A stretch of DNA of 59,575 bases from SAR202 cluster bacterium Io17-Chloro-G6 (GTDB taxonomy: Bacteria > Chloroflexota > Dehalococcoidia > UBA3495): positions 1 through 59,575 of the forward strand of contig MUCT01000021.1 of NCBI GenBank assembly GCA_002816585.1. Reading direction: 5' to 3'. Positions 16,772 through 25,914 of this stretch are shown here, one piece after another (the first letter of the stretch is position 1; each line of letters opens with the position of its first letter). Under the pieces are notes generated by a model, which was given only the letters and a program-made list of their open reading frames with translations, had not been told where the DNA came from and did no database searches. The position numbers were made by a program, and so were the translations under genes.

Positions 16772-18001
16772 GTGGACCGAACAACGCTAGAAGAGGGCGC
16801 ACGCCGGATTCTCCTCGGCAACCTGCGCCAGGGCGTGGCCGATTGGAACGGTCAAGAATTCAGCTTCGTCTGCCCTTCCCTCACGGGTTATCCTTTCCAG
16901 TGGTTCTGGGACTCCTGCTTCCACGCCATTGCCCTGATCCACCTGGACCCGGACCAGGCCAAAGCCGAACTGCGGACGCTGATGAGCGGGGCGTTGCCCG
17001 ACGGCTTCATGCCCCACATCATTTTTTGGGAGATGGAGAAACAACCCGACTTCCTGAGCCGAAACATCGTTGGCCAGACCGATCCCCATTACAGCTCGAC
17101 CATGCAGCCCCCAATTATTGCCTACGCCGTGGAACGGGTGTACCAGGCCACTGGCGATGAGGAGTTCCGGAGGGCGGCCCTGCCGGTGCTGATTAATTTC
17201 TACCGTTGGCTACGGACAACCAGAGACCCCGATAACGATGGTCTGATCGCAGTGATACAGCCGGAAGAGGCAGGGACAGACTGTTCTCCCAAGTACGACG
17301 AGGCTTTAGGACTTACCGAGCTCTCCAATCAGGGGTTCATTACGGCCTTGAGGGAGATCTACCGGGCCTACGAACCACTACGGGGAGATGACCAAAAGAT
17401 ACTCGCGGCTGACCTCTTTCATTTCGAGGACGTGTTGGTGAACTCGATCTATGCACTTGGGATGAACTCCCTGGCCCGTCTGCTGGGAGATTCGCCCGAG
17501 GCCGAAGAGTTCAGCCGCGAAGCCGGCCGCACCCAGGACGCTTTGCTGGAGAAGTGCTGGGACGAGGACGCGGGGGCCTTCTTCGATCTTTCAGGTGTTG
17601 CTGAAAATCCGGTGCGTGTCGTGACCATCAGTTCGCTGATGCCGTTGATCCTCCCAGACCTCCCCAGGCCCATTGTGGAGCGGTTGGTCGAGGACTGGGT
17701 GTCGTCGCCGGACCATTTCTGGACCCCGTATCCGCTGCCCTCCGTTCCGGCCTCGGACCCCAAGTTCATGCCGGGCAATCCCAGGGGATTCATCTGGCGT
17801 GGGCCGTCGTGGATCAATACCAATTGGTTCTTGTCCCACGCCTTGAGGGGCCACGGCTACCCGGACTTGGCCGACACCATCGTGGCCAAGAGCCAAGAAT
17901 GCATCGAGAAGTCAGGCTTCAGAGAGTATTACCACCCCTATACAGCCGAGGGATTGGGCGCCAGGGATTTTGGCTGGTCCACGCTGATTCTGGATATGTG
18001 A
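16772..18001 (+). CDS. MGH1/GH63-like (alpha/alpha)6-barrel glycosidase
   Basis: A 409-residue predicted glycoside hydrolase related to GH63 and to mannosylglycerate/glucosylglycerate hydrolases. It starts at a GTG. Visible family-like stretches are GYPFQWFWDSCFHAIALIHLD near the N-terminus (with the acidic residue after FW), quoted in part as QWFWDSCFHA, then LLEKCWDEDAGAFFDL and FIWRGPSWINTNWFL near the C-terminus. WRGPSWINTNW is strongly reminiscent of the trehalase/GH63 barrel. No signal peptide, so cytosolic. Its close neighbour is a GT4 glycosyltransferase, which would fit turnover of a compatible solute or storage glycoside. The exact substrate is inference. Confidence 0.78.
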   Translation: MDRTTLEEGARRILLGNLRQGVADWNGQEFSFVCPSLTGYPFQWFWDSCFHAIALIHLDPDQAKAELRTLMSGALPDGFMPHIIFWEMEKQPDFLSRNIVGQTDPHYSSTMQPPIIAYAVERVYQATGDEEFRRAALPVLINFYRWLRTTRDPDNDGLIAVIQPEEAGTDCSPKYDEALGLTELSNQGFITALREIYRAYEPLRGDDQKILAADLFHFEDVLVNSIYALGMNSLARLLGDSPEAEEFSREAGRTQDALLEKCWDEDAGAFFDLSGVAENPVRVVTISSLMPLILPDLPRPIVERLVEDWVSSPDHFWTPYPLPSVPASDPKFMPGNPRGFIWRGPSWINTNWFLSHALRGHGYPDLADTIVAKSQECIEKSGFREYYHPYTAEGLGARDFGWSTLILDM

Positions 18002-18176
18002 GAGTTGAGCGGTGGTAAAGATGTCGCGAGAGAGCATCGACCACCGTGGCGAATCTGAAATGTTCTTAAGGAGTTGAGAATCGTTACCCTGGCGGGTAGC
18101 CATGTTCAAGTCCTATGCCCAGAACTAGAAGCGCGGTCTAACTCTTCTGGGTGAATGCGTGGTTGGTTTGTACGAT

Positions 18177-20027
18177 TTAACGGCGGTTTTGGGGCCTGGT
18201 TCCGCGAGGGTGGAAAAGCCGGGAGATGAAACCAGTTTCGGCCCGGGCCTCGGCGGCTTCCTTCCCCGATTCGTAGTCGTCGTCTTCGTAATCCGGGTAC
18301 TCAGCGATCCCCACCCCGGCGCTGGCGCCAAAGTCTTCAGGGCCCTCCGGCTGATCCAGAGGGTATTCTGAAGCAATGGGTGTTGAAACTTCGGCGTCGC
18401 CGTTAGAACCCTCATCGCTCCAGCGGGCGCCGATGATCTGTGGCACCAAAGGATGCTCGTGGTTCAGGTTGAAAGTGCGGCGGCGTCGGTTCTGTCCCGA
18501 GGTCTCGTCGCGCCAGCTATGGTTGCCCTTCAGAAAGAATTCGCCATCGCTCAGGCCTCGAAGTATCTTGCTGACGTAGGTGCGGGAGCTGGCTTGACCC
18601 CACCGTTGGGTGATCTCGGCGTGATCGGCCTCCAGGCCTTGAGAGAGAGCGCCGCAGATCTCAGAGACCAGGAAGTTGAAAGCGACGTGACTAACCCCCT
18701 CCTGGTGCTCCAGGGTGTTCGCCATAACAATCAGGTCTGATACCCTTTCTGCCAGTTGACCATCTTCCGGCTCGGCAGGCATGGCCAAGCTGTTGATGGC
18801 GTCCTGCACTGCCTGGGCGAGTTCGGTGTTCCCGCCAAAGGGTGAATTGGGGTCGCCGGATGCTCCGGTATCACCGGATGACCCGGTATCGTCGTTGGCG
18901 GCGTAGTCTTCCTGGCCCTCCTCTTGTTCATGCTGACCGTTGGTAGCGACCATTGCTACTTCCGGCGTAGCCACTGCTGGGCTGGCGAATTCTACATCTG
19001 AATCAGTGGCGTCTTGGCCATCCGAGCTGTCGGCTAGCTCGGCTTCCACCGGCTCCGGCGAGTCGTCGGCTTCTTTCTGTCTGGAACGAGGGAGCCGGCC
19101 TCGGCGGCGTCCTGGGCGGACGTTGGGGCTGGAGAATGTGGCTTCGGTGGCTCCTTCTGGGATGTCCTCACCGGCCATGATGGCCCAGTCTACGAGACCG
19201 GCGGTAATCAGCCGAACATTGCCATCTTGTGCCACCCTGGCCATTAGACGTTTGAATCCCGAGTAGCCCAGGTTCTTTTCGTCAAAGTCGGGATAACGCC
19301 GCATCAATCGTTGCTTGATGGAGGTCAACAGTGGATTGCCGCCCGCCTTGCGTTCATCCCGGACAATCTCTTCGATGACCCGGATTATATTATGCAAATC
19401 GCCTGCGCCTGCGCCGGAGGATGTATCGGCCGCAGCCCTTTCGGTGGTTCGAGCCTCGGCGGGCGCCTCCGAAGGCACTACCGGGTCAACATCTACATCG
19501 TAGAGCACCAGGGTGTCCACCTGGTCGGCCAGGCGGCGTGAGGTACTCCAGGAGACACCGACGACAATCACATGTTTGCCCATTGTCCGGAGGGCGTTGA
19601 CCACGTGAATGAAGTCAGAATCTCCCGAGACCAGCACGTAGGTGCCGATGTTGGGGTACGTATGGGCAATCTCGATACAGTCGGCGGTCATCTTGACATC
19701 GACGCTATTCTTGATGCGTCCTGTGCGTATGCCGTTGGCGTTGGTTGCATTGGGGGAAGGGGACCGGGTGGGCACGAACACGGGCTCAATGCCGGCGGCG
19801 TAGAGAGACGGCGGGTCGTTGATGAACTGGCTGGCCCCCCGGAGTTCGGGCGCTTTGGTGACCCAGTCTGCATAGGCCTTGGCGATCACCACGCGGCCGT
19901 GGTTGGAGACTTCTTCTTTGAGGGCGGAAACGTTGGGGGTGCGGTGGCCTACGGCCAGGCTGATCTTAAAGTTTTCCCAGTCGATGAATAGGGCGACGTC
20001 CGCCCCGTGGTTGAGGTTAGCCTGCAT
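18177..20027 (-). CDS. NYN (PIN-like) nuclease domain protein with OST-HTH/LOTUS domain
   Basis: A 616-residue protein. Residues 1 to about 175 form a NYN domain, a PIN-like RNase fold, with acidic residues in VALFIDWENFKISLA, SVDVKMTADCIE and YVLVSGDSDFIHVVNALR. About residues 205-290 form an OST-HTH/LOTUS RNA-binding winged helix (LHNIIRVIEEIV ... YSGFKRLMARV). An acidic low-complexity linker follows, then a second predicted winged-helix region at about 400-530, and an Arg-rich C-terminus. The ATG at 20027 opens directly into the NYN domain. NYN-LOTUS proteins are thought to act on RNA; the bacterial ones are mostly uncharacterised. It is a monocistronic unit convergent with the glycosidase gene. 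Confidence 0.85.
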   Translation of the reverse strand: MQANLNHGADVALFIDWENFKISLAVGHRTPNVSALKEEVSNHGRVVIAKAYADWVTKAPELRGASQFINDPPSLYAAGIEPVFVPTRSPSPNATNANGIRTGRIKNSVDVKMTADCIEIAHTYPNIGTYVLVSGDSDFIHVVNALRTMGKHVIVVGVSWSTSRRLADQVDTLVLYDVDVDPVVPSEAPAEARTTERAAADTSSGAGAGDLHNIIRVIEEIVRDERKAGGNPLLTSIKQRLMRRYPDFDEKNLGYSGFKRLMARVAQDGNVRLITAGLVDWAIMAGEDIPEGATEATFSSPNVRPGRRRGRLPRSRQKEADDSPEPVEAELADSSDGQDATDSDVEFASPAVATPEVAMVATNGQHEQEEGQEDYAANDDTGSSGDTGASGDPNSPFGGNTELAQAVQDAINSLAMPAEPEDGQLAERVSDLIVMANTLEHQEGVSHVAFNFLVSEICGALSQGLEADHAEITQRWGQASSRTYVSKILRGLSDGEFFLKGNHSWRDETSGQNRRRRTFNLNHEHPLVPQIIGARWSDEGSNGDAEVSTPIASEYPLDQPEGPEDFGASAGVGIAEYPDYEDDDYESGKEAAEARAETGFISRLFHPRGTRPQNRR

Positions 20028-20172
20028 TCAGTAATTCGTCCCAGTGAGCCGATTTCAGGCTCACATGTATCTGTATATCAGTTTAAGGCGAGACCAAGTT
20101 GGAGTCAAGAAACCATGGTGCGGTATTGATTGGTCCGAACCTTCCGCGGAAGGGCAAGGCTGCCCATCTATC

Positions 20173-20199
20173 TTGACAACGCGCGGGCTTTCCTAGATT
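20173..20199 (+). promoter_or_regulatory. possible promoter for the first SDR gene
   Basis: A consensus -35 TTGACA (20173-20178) is followed after 15 bp by TAGATT (20194-20199). The spacing is short, so confidence is low. It lies 80 bp upstream of the SDR start. Confidence 0.3.
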
Positions 20200-20278
20200 G
20201 TACCCACGTGTAAAACAGGCCGGTCTTTGGATATGCCACTGTGTTTCGGGACTGGCCCTAGATTCAAGAGGTGCACCG

Positions 20279-21097
20279 ATGGCGGACCGACCCCCCAGAC
20301 TAGAAGGTAAAGTGGCGATCGTAACCGGCGCGGGTTCCAGCGGCGAAGGAATTGGCAACGGCAAAGCGGCTTCCATCCTGTTCGCCAGGGAAGGCGCTAA
20401 AGTTCTGTTGGTGGATTTTCAGGAAGACCGGGCCCGGGAGACCCTTCAGATCATCCAGAAAGAGGGGGGTGTGGCATCGACACTCCAGGGCGACATGACC
20501 AAGCTGGAAGACTGCGAACGGATGGCGCAAACGGCCATGGAACGCTACGGACGGGTCGACATCCTGGACAACAATGTGGGCATCTCTCAGCGGGGCACAG
20601 TGGTAGAAGTCAGCGAAGAAGACTGGGATAAGGTCATGACCGTCAACTTGAAGACCATCGTGCTATCTAGCAAGGCGACAATCCCTCACATCATCGCCAG
20701 TGGTGGTGGCGGGGCAATCATCAACATCTCGTCCATAGCCGGGCTCAGGGCACATAGCAGCACCCCTTACACCGCGTCCAAAGCAGGGGTTATCGGGCTG
20801 ACCTTTTCCATGGCGGCCGACCACGCCGCGGACAACATCCGGGTCAACGCCATCGCGCCGGGCTTGGTGTACACGCCCATGGTGGCCCCGCGGATGAACG
20901 ACGACCTGCGCCTGTTCCGCAGCGAGGCCGCTCCGCTGAAGACCGAAGGGACCGGCTGGGACGTTGGCTACGCGGCCCTGTTTCTGGCCAGCGACGAAGC
21001 CCGCTGGATCACCGGAATCTGCCTGCCTGTGGACGCCGGCCTGACCGTCGTACACCCCGGCACCTTCACTCCGATGAGCCAGCAGACCCGGTATTAG
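20279..21097 (+). CDS. short-chain dehydrogenase/reductase
   Basis: NAD(P)-dependent oxidoreductase with a Rossmann fold, 272 residues from the ATG at 20279. Upstream in-frame codons are open, but GAGGTG fits this start. The cofactor loop VAIVTGAGSSGEGIGNG is a slightly expanded TGxxxGIG motif. The catalytic Ser/Tyr/Lys are in IINISSIAG and TPYTASKAGVIGL, and NNVG replaces the usual NNAG. The substrate is unknown. It lies 42 bp before a second SDR gene in the same direction and is probably co-transcribed with it. Confidence 0.9.
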   Translation: MADRPPRLEGKVAIVTGAGSSGEGIGNGKAASILFAREGAKVLLVDFQEDRARETLQIIQKEGGVASTLQGDMTKLEDCERMAQTAMERYGRVDILDNNVGISQRGTVVEVSEEDWDKVMTVNLKTIVLSSKATIPHIIASGGGGAIINISSIAGLRAHSSTPYTASKAGVIGLTFSMAADHAADNIRVNAIAPGLVYTPMVAPRMNDDLRLFRSEAAPLKTEGTGWDVGYAALFLASDEARWITGICLPVDAGLTVVHPGTFTPMSQQTRY

Positions 21098-21139
21098 CCG
21101 GGAGGGACGCCACTCACCCCAACCCTAAGGAGACCTGCC

Positions 21140-21892
21140 ATGCGTTTACAAGGAAAGGTAGCCCTCATCAGCGGCGGCAGCCGGGGCATGGGCGCAGTTG
21201 AGGCGGCTTTGTTCGCAAAGGAGGGCGCCAAGGTGGTGGTGGGCGATGTGCGGGTGGAGGAGGGCCGCAGCCTGGTTGAAAAGATCACCAGTGAGGGCGG
21301 AGATGCCGTTTTCGTGCGGCTGGACGTTACCAGCGAGACTGACTGGGCGGCCGTGGTCACCGAAGCGGCGGGCCGTTACGGCAAGCTGAACGTGCTGGTG
21401 AACAATGCCGGGGGCAGCGCCAGGGGCTACATTGAAGAGACCACCGTGACCGATTGGGACCGGGTGATGGACATCAATGCCAAGGGCGTGTTCTTGGGCA
21501 CCCGGCAGGCCATTCCCGAGATGCGGAAGGCGGGCGGCGGGTGCATTATCAACATTTCTTCTCAGTTGGGACTGGTGGGAATGAGTGATAGCAGCCCCCA
21601 GTATCAAGCATCAAAAGGGGCGGTCAGACTGTTCACCAAATCGGCGGCCATCCAATACGCATCCGAGGGCATCCGGGTCAACTCGGTGCATCCCGGCCCC
21701 ATCGTCACTCCGATGACTCAGGCACGGCGGTCCGACGTGGCGGTGCAGCAAGCAATGGTCTCCCGCATACCCCTGGGCCGGTACGGCGAGTCTGAAGACG
21801 TGGCATTCGGGGTATTGTACCTGGCCTCCGACGAGGCATCGTACGTTACGGGCAGTGAGTTGGTCATTGACGGTGGCTGGACGGCTCAATAA
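21140..21892 (+). CDS. short-chain dehydrogenase/reductase (3-alpha/20-beta-HSD-like)
   Basis: A classical 250-residue SDR. The cofactor motif is LISGGSRGMGAVEA, then LNVLVNNAGG, the catalytic segment IINISSQLGLVG, and YQASKGAVRLFTKSAA with Tyr and Lys. The C-terminus ends YVTGSELVIDGGWTAQ, typical of the family. The start ATG has AAGGAG upstream (CCCTAAGGAGACC). The family includes hydroxysteroid and 3-oxoacyl reductases; the physiological substrate cannot be read from sequence. It is paired with the preceding SDR gene. Confidence 0.92.
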   Translation: MRLQGKVALISGGSRGMGAVEAALFAKEGAKVVVGDVRVEEGRSLVEKITSEGGDAVFVRLDVTSETDWAAVVTEAAGRYGKLNVLVNNAGGSARGYIEETTVTDWDRVMDINAKGVFLGTRQAIPEMRKAGGGCIINISSQLGLVGMSDSSPQYQASKGAVRLFTKSAAIQYASEGIRVNSVHPGPIVTPMTQARRSDVAVQQAMVSRIPLGRYGESEDVAFGVLYLASDEASYVTGSELVIDGGWTAQ

Positions 21893-22318
21893 AGGCGGAT
21901 CAATAGCGGACAGCAGGCCTGGACGGGGGCTTAAAGTGACAACAGGCCCACCCATTCCAGGCGGCGGAATTCCTCTTCGGTTTCATCAGTAGGACTCGGG
22001 CCCGGATGGCCACATCGATGCCTTCTGGGAACTCGAACAGCATCAGCGCCGGGCAGCGCGTGAAAAGCTGTTCGGCCTTCGCCTTGTCTCAGTCCGCCAT
22101 GTGCACGCTGCCTCGCACATGGCCACCCTGGTGGCTACTCGATGTAACCCCGTAATCAAGGCCTTCTACCGTTGACTCTTTAGTTAGGCAGAGCAAAAAA
22201 TTGTTTTACTCGTAGCCGTGGTTCGACAGGCTCACCATGAGCGGGCCGTCAGCAATTTCCGTCCGGGAGGGTAACATCACCCGCCCACCGGAGGTATCCG
22301 GGTCCAGGCTCAGCCTGG
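21893..22318. other. intergenic region with a possible decayed coding remnant
   Basis: This 426-bp stretch has no intact gene. On the minus strand about 22139-21931, one frame reads protein-like text (AEQLFTRCPALMLFEFPE) interrupted by a TGA at 22089-22091. It must shift frame near 22000 to reach a plausible ending (EEEFRRLEWVGLLSL, stop at 21931-21933). This looks like an unidentified gene remnant with one nonsense and one frameshift lesion. A REP-like palindrome lies at 22219-22245. Confidence 0.3.
22219..22245. repeat. REP-like palindromic element
   Basis: The stretch GTGGTTCGACAGGCTCACCA followed by TGAGCGG contains the palindrome GCTCA-CCA-TGAGC. It resembles an interspersed intergenic repeat (GTTCGACAGGCTCACC...) that I know from many environmental bacterial genomes. 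A single copy is seen in this window. Confidence 0.4.
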
Positions 22319-23290
22319 TCAGCCTGGGGTTAGGAGGATCTTGCCCGCGGTTTCGCGGCCTTCTAGCTGGCGATGCGCCTCTGAAGCTTCGGCCAGGGGC
22401 AGGGTCAAGCCGATGTGCAATTTCAACTCGCCGGATTGAACCCAGCCCAGTACCTCTTGAGCCCGCTGCAACAACTCGTCGCGGGTGGCAGTGTAGTCTC
22501 CCAGGCTGGGGCGGGTAAGGAATAGAGAGCCGTTCTGCAGAGCACGGGTATTCGTGTCAGTCACCGGGCCGCCAGCCTGACCATAAAGGACCATGTAGCC
22601 GCGGCGGCCCAGGCATCTGAAACCCTTCTCGAAGGTGGTCTGCCCCACGGCGTCCATGACCATTTTCAACCCTTGGCCGTCCGTTGCTTTCCTGATCTCT
22701 TCCTCGAAATCCTGCTGGGTGTAGAGTATGGCCTGGTCGGCCCCGGCCTGGTTGGCCAGCTCTGCTTTGGCTTCGGTGGAGACCGTGGTGAAGACGTGGA
22801 CACCCAGGCGTTTAAGCAATTGAATGAGAAGGAGGCCCATCCCGCCGGCTCCGGCATGGACCAGCACTTGGTCGCCGGGGTTGAGCCGGGTGATGCCGAA
22901 GACCAGGAAGTGGGCGGTCATTCCCTGGAGCAGCGACGCCGCGCCAGTGGCGAAGTCCATGGCGTCGGGTATGCGGACCAGCAGCCATGAAGGCACAGCC
23001 TGACGCTCGGCGTAGGAACCGGTGTGCATGGCATAGGCCACCCGGTCCCCTACGGTCACCTCGCTGACGCCCTCACCGATGGCCGTGACTACTCCGCAGG
23101 CTTCCCGGCCTGGGGTCCAGGGGAAATTTGCCGGAGGGTTGGTTCCTTTCCGGCTGGATACGTCCGTGTAATTCACGCCGATGGACTTGATGTCGACCAC
23201 GGCTTGGCCCGCCGCTGGGGTGGGATCTGAGACATCTTCTAACTTCAGGACGCCGGGTCCGCCGATCTCGTACGCGCGTATCGCCTTCAT
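22319..23290 (-). CDS. quinone oxidoreductase (zinc-independent MDR family)
   Basis: NADPH-dependent medium-chain dehydrogenase/reductase of the QOR (zeta-crystallin-like) type, 323 residues, ATG start. The N-terminal GroES-like domain has MKAIRAYEIGGPGVLKLEDV and TPGREACGVVTAIGEGV. The Rossmann part has VLVHAGAGGMGLLLIQLLKRLG, quoted in part as HAGAGGMGLLLIQ, which is the AxxGxGxxxIQ cofactor motif. It lacks the zinc-ligand pattern of alcohol dehydrogenases. Family members reduce quinones or enones by one electron pair. It is a single-gene unit, divergent from the enoyl-CoA hydratase at 23508. Confidence 0.9.
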   Translation of the reverse strand: MKAIRAYEIGGPGVLKLEDVSDPTPAAGQAVVDIKSIGVNYTDVSSRKGTNPPANFPWTPGREACGVVTAIGEGVSEVTVGDRVAYAMHTGSYAERQAVPSWLLVRIPDAMDFATGAASLLQGMTAHFLVFGITRLNPGDQVLVHAGAGGMGLLLIQLLKRLGVHVFTTVSTEAKAELANQAGADQAILYTQQDFEEEIRKATDGQGLKMVMDAVGQTTFEKGFRCLGRRGYMVLYGQAGGPVTDTNTRALQNGSLFLTRPSLGDYTATRDELLQRAQEVLGWVQSGELKLHIGLTLPLAEASEAHRQLEGRETAGKILLTPG

Positions 23291-23507
23291 GTCTGGTAAC
23301 CCTCCTAGGTTTGGGGCTAGGTTACAGTACGGGGCCGCCGGAGGGAAGAAGCGGTCCTTCGACGAGTGGGGGCGAGCGGCTCAAGCGACTGAGAAGTTTA
23401 CTTTGCGGGCCTGGTATGGTTTATTAGACCTGGCATGGCGGCACGTCGGGCAGCAATTTGAGACCGTTCCGGGTAATTACCGGTAAAGATAGGGAGTAGC
23501 TGTAGCA

Positions 23508-24281
23508 ATGAGTTTCGAGATGATAAAAACGGACCAGATCGACCGGGTAGCCATCGTCACGTTGAACCGGCCCGAGGTCTTGAACGCCCTCAATCTGCAA
23601 TTGGTGCGGGAACTGAACGAATTTGTGACCCAGGCCGAGCAAGATGACAGCATCGGCGCCATCGTAATCACTGGTGCAGGCGACCGGGCATTCTCAGCGG
23701 GCGCAGACATTCACGAAAATCGGGAAAATTCAGATGAGCAACGCGCCGCGGGCGCTGCGGAGCGCTCCGAATACACCTGGCATCTGGCCGTCTCCACCAA
23801 GCCGGTGATCGGGGCCATCAACGGCCTCTGCTACGGCGGAGGGACGGTCATGGCCACCAGCCTGGACTTCCTCATGGGCAGCGAAAAATCCAGCTTCCGG
23901 TTCCTGGCGGTCAACTACGGACAACTCAACGCCACCTGGAGCCTGCCGACCATGGTGGGGTGGCCCAAGGCCAAGGAATTGCTGTATAGCGGCAGGGAAG
24001 TCTTCGCCGACGAGGCCTATCACATCGGCCTGATCAACCACCTGGTGCCGTCCGGAGAATTGATTGACCGGACTGTAGAGGTCGCGGCGGGCATCGCCAA
24101 GAACCGGGCCGAGGGCGTGGCCAACATCAAGTCCCTCTTGATAGAGCATACCGGCGAGGCCCTGGGAACCCAGTTCCAGGCAGAGATTGAAGGCCGGAAG
24201 GGCCGTTTTAGGGGACTGAGCGTCGAGGACGGCTTCAAGGATTTCTTGGAACGCAAGGGCCGCAAACCCCGCGTCTCGTAG
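23508..24281 (+). CDS. enoyl-CoA hydratase/isomerase (crotonase family)
   Basis: A 257-residue crotonase-fold protein acting on acyl-CoA thioesters. The oxyanion-hole segments are AFSAGADIHE (about residue 64) and INGLCYGGGTVMATSLDFL. The usual second glutamate of hydratases is not obvious in the VNYGQLNATWSLP region, so it could be an isomerase or hydrolase-type member. The ATG is preceded by GGGAG. An excellent intrinsic terminator follows, so this is a monocistronic unit. Confidence 0.88.
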   Translation: MSFEMIKTDQIDRVAIVTLNRPEVLNALNLQLVRELNEFVTQAEQDDSIGAIVITGAGDRAFSAGADIHENRENSDEQRAAGAAERSEYTWHLAVSTKPVIGAINGLCYGGGTVMATSLDFLMGSEKSSFRFLAVNYGQLNATWSLPTMVGWPKAKELLYSGREVFADEAYHIGLINHLVPSGELIDRTVEVAAGIAKNRAEGVANIKSLLIEHTGEALGTQFQAEIEGRKGRFRGLSVEDGFKDFLERKGRKPRVS

Positions 24282-24309
24282 CGGATAACTCACACGACTG
24301 GGTGCTATG

Positions 24310-24345
24310 AAGGTCCCCGGCAATCAGCCGGGGGCCTTTTAATAT
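24310..24345 (+). terminator. intrinsic terminator after the enoyl-CoA hydratase gene
   Basis: AAGG-T-CCCCGGC pairs with GCCGGGG-G-CCTT around the loop AATCA, followed by TTAATATT. It lies 30 bp past the stop of the crotonase gene. Confidence 0.85.
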
Positions 24346-24441
24346 TGTTGGCGGTTATCTTGTTCCACCTTTCCCGCTGGGGTAGAGTAGGTGCCGCCGA
24401 ATAAACGGCGGGTTCTCGCGCCGCTCTGCTGAATTGCCGAT

Positions 24442-25875
24442 TTGATCGACCTACTCACTGTTCGAAGTATGCGCCCAAGCGCCCTGGCTTTCCGCTTTGG
24501 TCTGCCGGTTGCCGTATTCCTCGCGGTGATTCTTGCGCCCAACCCCGAAGGGCTCACTGACCAGGGGCAGCGGGCGTTGGCCGTGATGGCGTTGGCGGTG
24601 GTGCTGTGGGCTACGGAATCCCTGCACATAGCCGTGACTGGCATGGTGGGCGTCGTTCTGCTGGTGCTGGTGGACGCCGTGGACGACGCCGGCGTGGCGC
24701 TGTACGGCTTTTCCCAGCCGGTCACCTATTTTTTGGTAGGCATCCTCACCCTGGGCCTGGCGGTGCATCGATCGGGTCTGGCCGAGCGGATGTCGGTCTA
24801 TCTCATCCGGTTTGCCGGCGGAAGCCCCAAGATGCTGTACGTGCAGATGCTGGCCGCCTTTGCCGGATTGACCTTTGCCCTTCCTTCCGCCAGCACCAGG
24901 GGGGCCATCATGGTCCACGTGTATGAGCAGGTCATGGAGCATTGGGGAGTGGAGAAGACCGCGCCGTTGAACAAAGCGGTCATGATGGCCATGGGCGGAT
25001 TGAACCGGTTGGGTTCCACCGCTCTATTGGCCGGAGGCATAACTCCAGTGGTGGCGTCGGCCCTGATCGCGGATTTCGGGGTGATCGATGATTTCTCCTG
25101 GACCCGGTGGTTCATCCTGATGGCCTTCCCGTTCTATCTAATCCTGATCTTTGGCGGATTCGCCGTATTCCTCCTGTACCGGTCGGGGTTCACCCTGCCC
25201 GATGGGGTCGGCGCAGTCGAATTGAAGGCGGGCCCGGTCCAGAGCAAGGAGATCAGAGCTGGTCTGATCGCAGTGGGCACGGCCCTGCTTTGGTTCACCG
25301 ACTTCGCCCACGGTTTGCCGCCCGTTGTGCCGGCGCTGATCGCCATGACGGTGATCTTGCTGCCGGGTGTTGGTCTTCTGACCTGGCCGGAGTTCGAGTC
25401 GAATATCGGCTGGACCAACTTCTTTGTCATCGCTTCTTCTTTGTCACTGGCCAACGCTCTGATCGTCAGCGGGTCTGCCGCATGGTTCGCCGACACGCTG
25501 GTGGGTAGTGTTGAAGGGTTGCGGGACCATCCCACGCTGATACTGCTGGCGATGTCGGGCGCGGCCGCGGCAGTCCGGGCAGTCATGCCCAACATATCCG
25601 GCTATCTGGCGTTTATCATTCCCGTCGCCATGTCCACCGGCGCCGCCTTGGGGCTAAACCCGGTGGTCTGCGGTTTGGCGGTGGTGGTTGTGGGAGACTC
25701 GATCGTTTTCTACCCGGCCAGCGCCACGGCCAGCGTGTTCATCTACCAGCGGGCGGAGATCCGGGCCTCGGAAGTGGTCCAAATGGGCATAATCATGACC
25801 TTTATCGCCATCGCAGTGCTGTTCATCATCGTTCTGCCGTACTGGAGTATGGTGGGCGAAAATCTCACTCCTTGA
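24442..25875 (+). CDS. SLC13/DASS-family anion permease
   Basis: A 477-residue polytopic membrane protein with about 11-12 hydrophobic segments, fitting the divalent anion:Na+ symporter (SLC13/CitMHS-like) family. FALPSASTRGAIMVHV and its second-half counterpart MPNISGYLAFIIPVAM sit where the two re-entrant SNT-type loops belong. LATESLHI-like text (ATESLHIAVTGM) is a common DASS stretch. I use the TTG at 24442; an ATG nine codons later is the alternative. Probable substrates are dicarboxylates, sulfate or similar anions. The downstream cupin gene is 39 bp away and probably co-transcribed. Confidence 0.83.
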   Translation: MIDLLTVRSMRPSALAFRFGLPVAVFLAVILAPNPEGLTDQGQRALAVMALAVVLWATESLHIAVTGMVGVVLLVLVDAVDDAGVALYGFSQPVTYFLVGILTLGLAVHRSGLAERMSVYLIRFAGGSPKMLYVQMLAAFAGLTFALPSASTRGAIMVHVYEQVMEHWGVEKTAPLNKAVMMAMGGLNRLGSTALLAGGITPVVASALIADFGVIDDFSWTRWFILMAFPFYLILIFGGFAVFLLYRSGFTLPDGVGAVELKAGPVQSKEIRAGLIAVGTALLWFTDFAHGLPPVVPALIAMTVILLPGVGLLTWPEFESNIGWTNFFVIASSLSLANALIVSGSAAWFADTLVGSVEGLRDHPTLILLAMSGAAAAVRAVMPNISGYLAFIIPVAMSTGAALGLNPVVCGLAVVVVGDSIVFYPASATASVFIYQRAEIRASEVVQMGIIMTFIAIAVLFIIVLPYWSMVGENLTP

Positions 25876-25914
25876 CCGGATTGCTGGAATGGACTCACCA
25901 AATTGGGGGCCGAC

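Noticed and set aside
22089..22091. In-frame TGA in the remnant as a third selenocysteine codon
   Set aside because: The surrounding text (MAD-TGA-DKAK) fits no Cys/Sec motif and the frame needs a later shift, so decay is a better reading.
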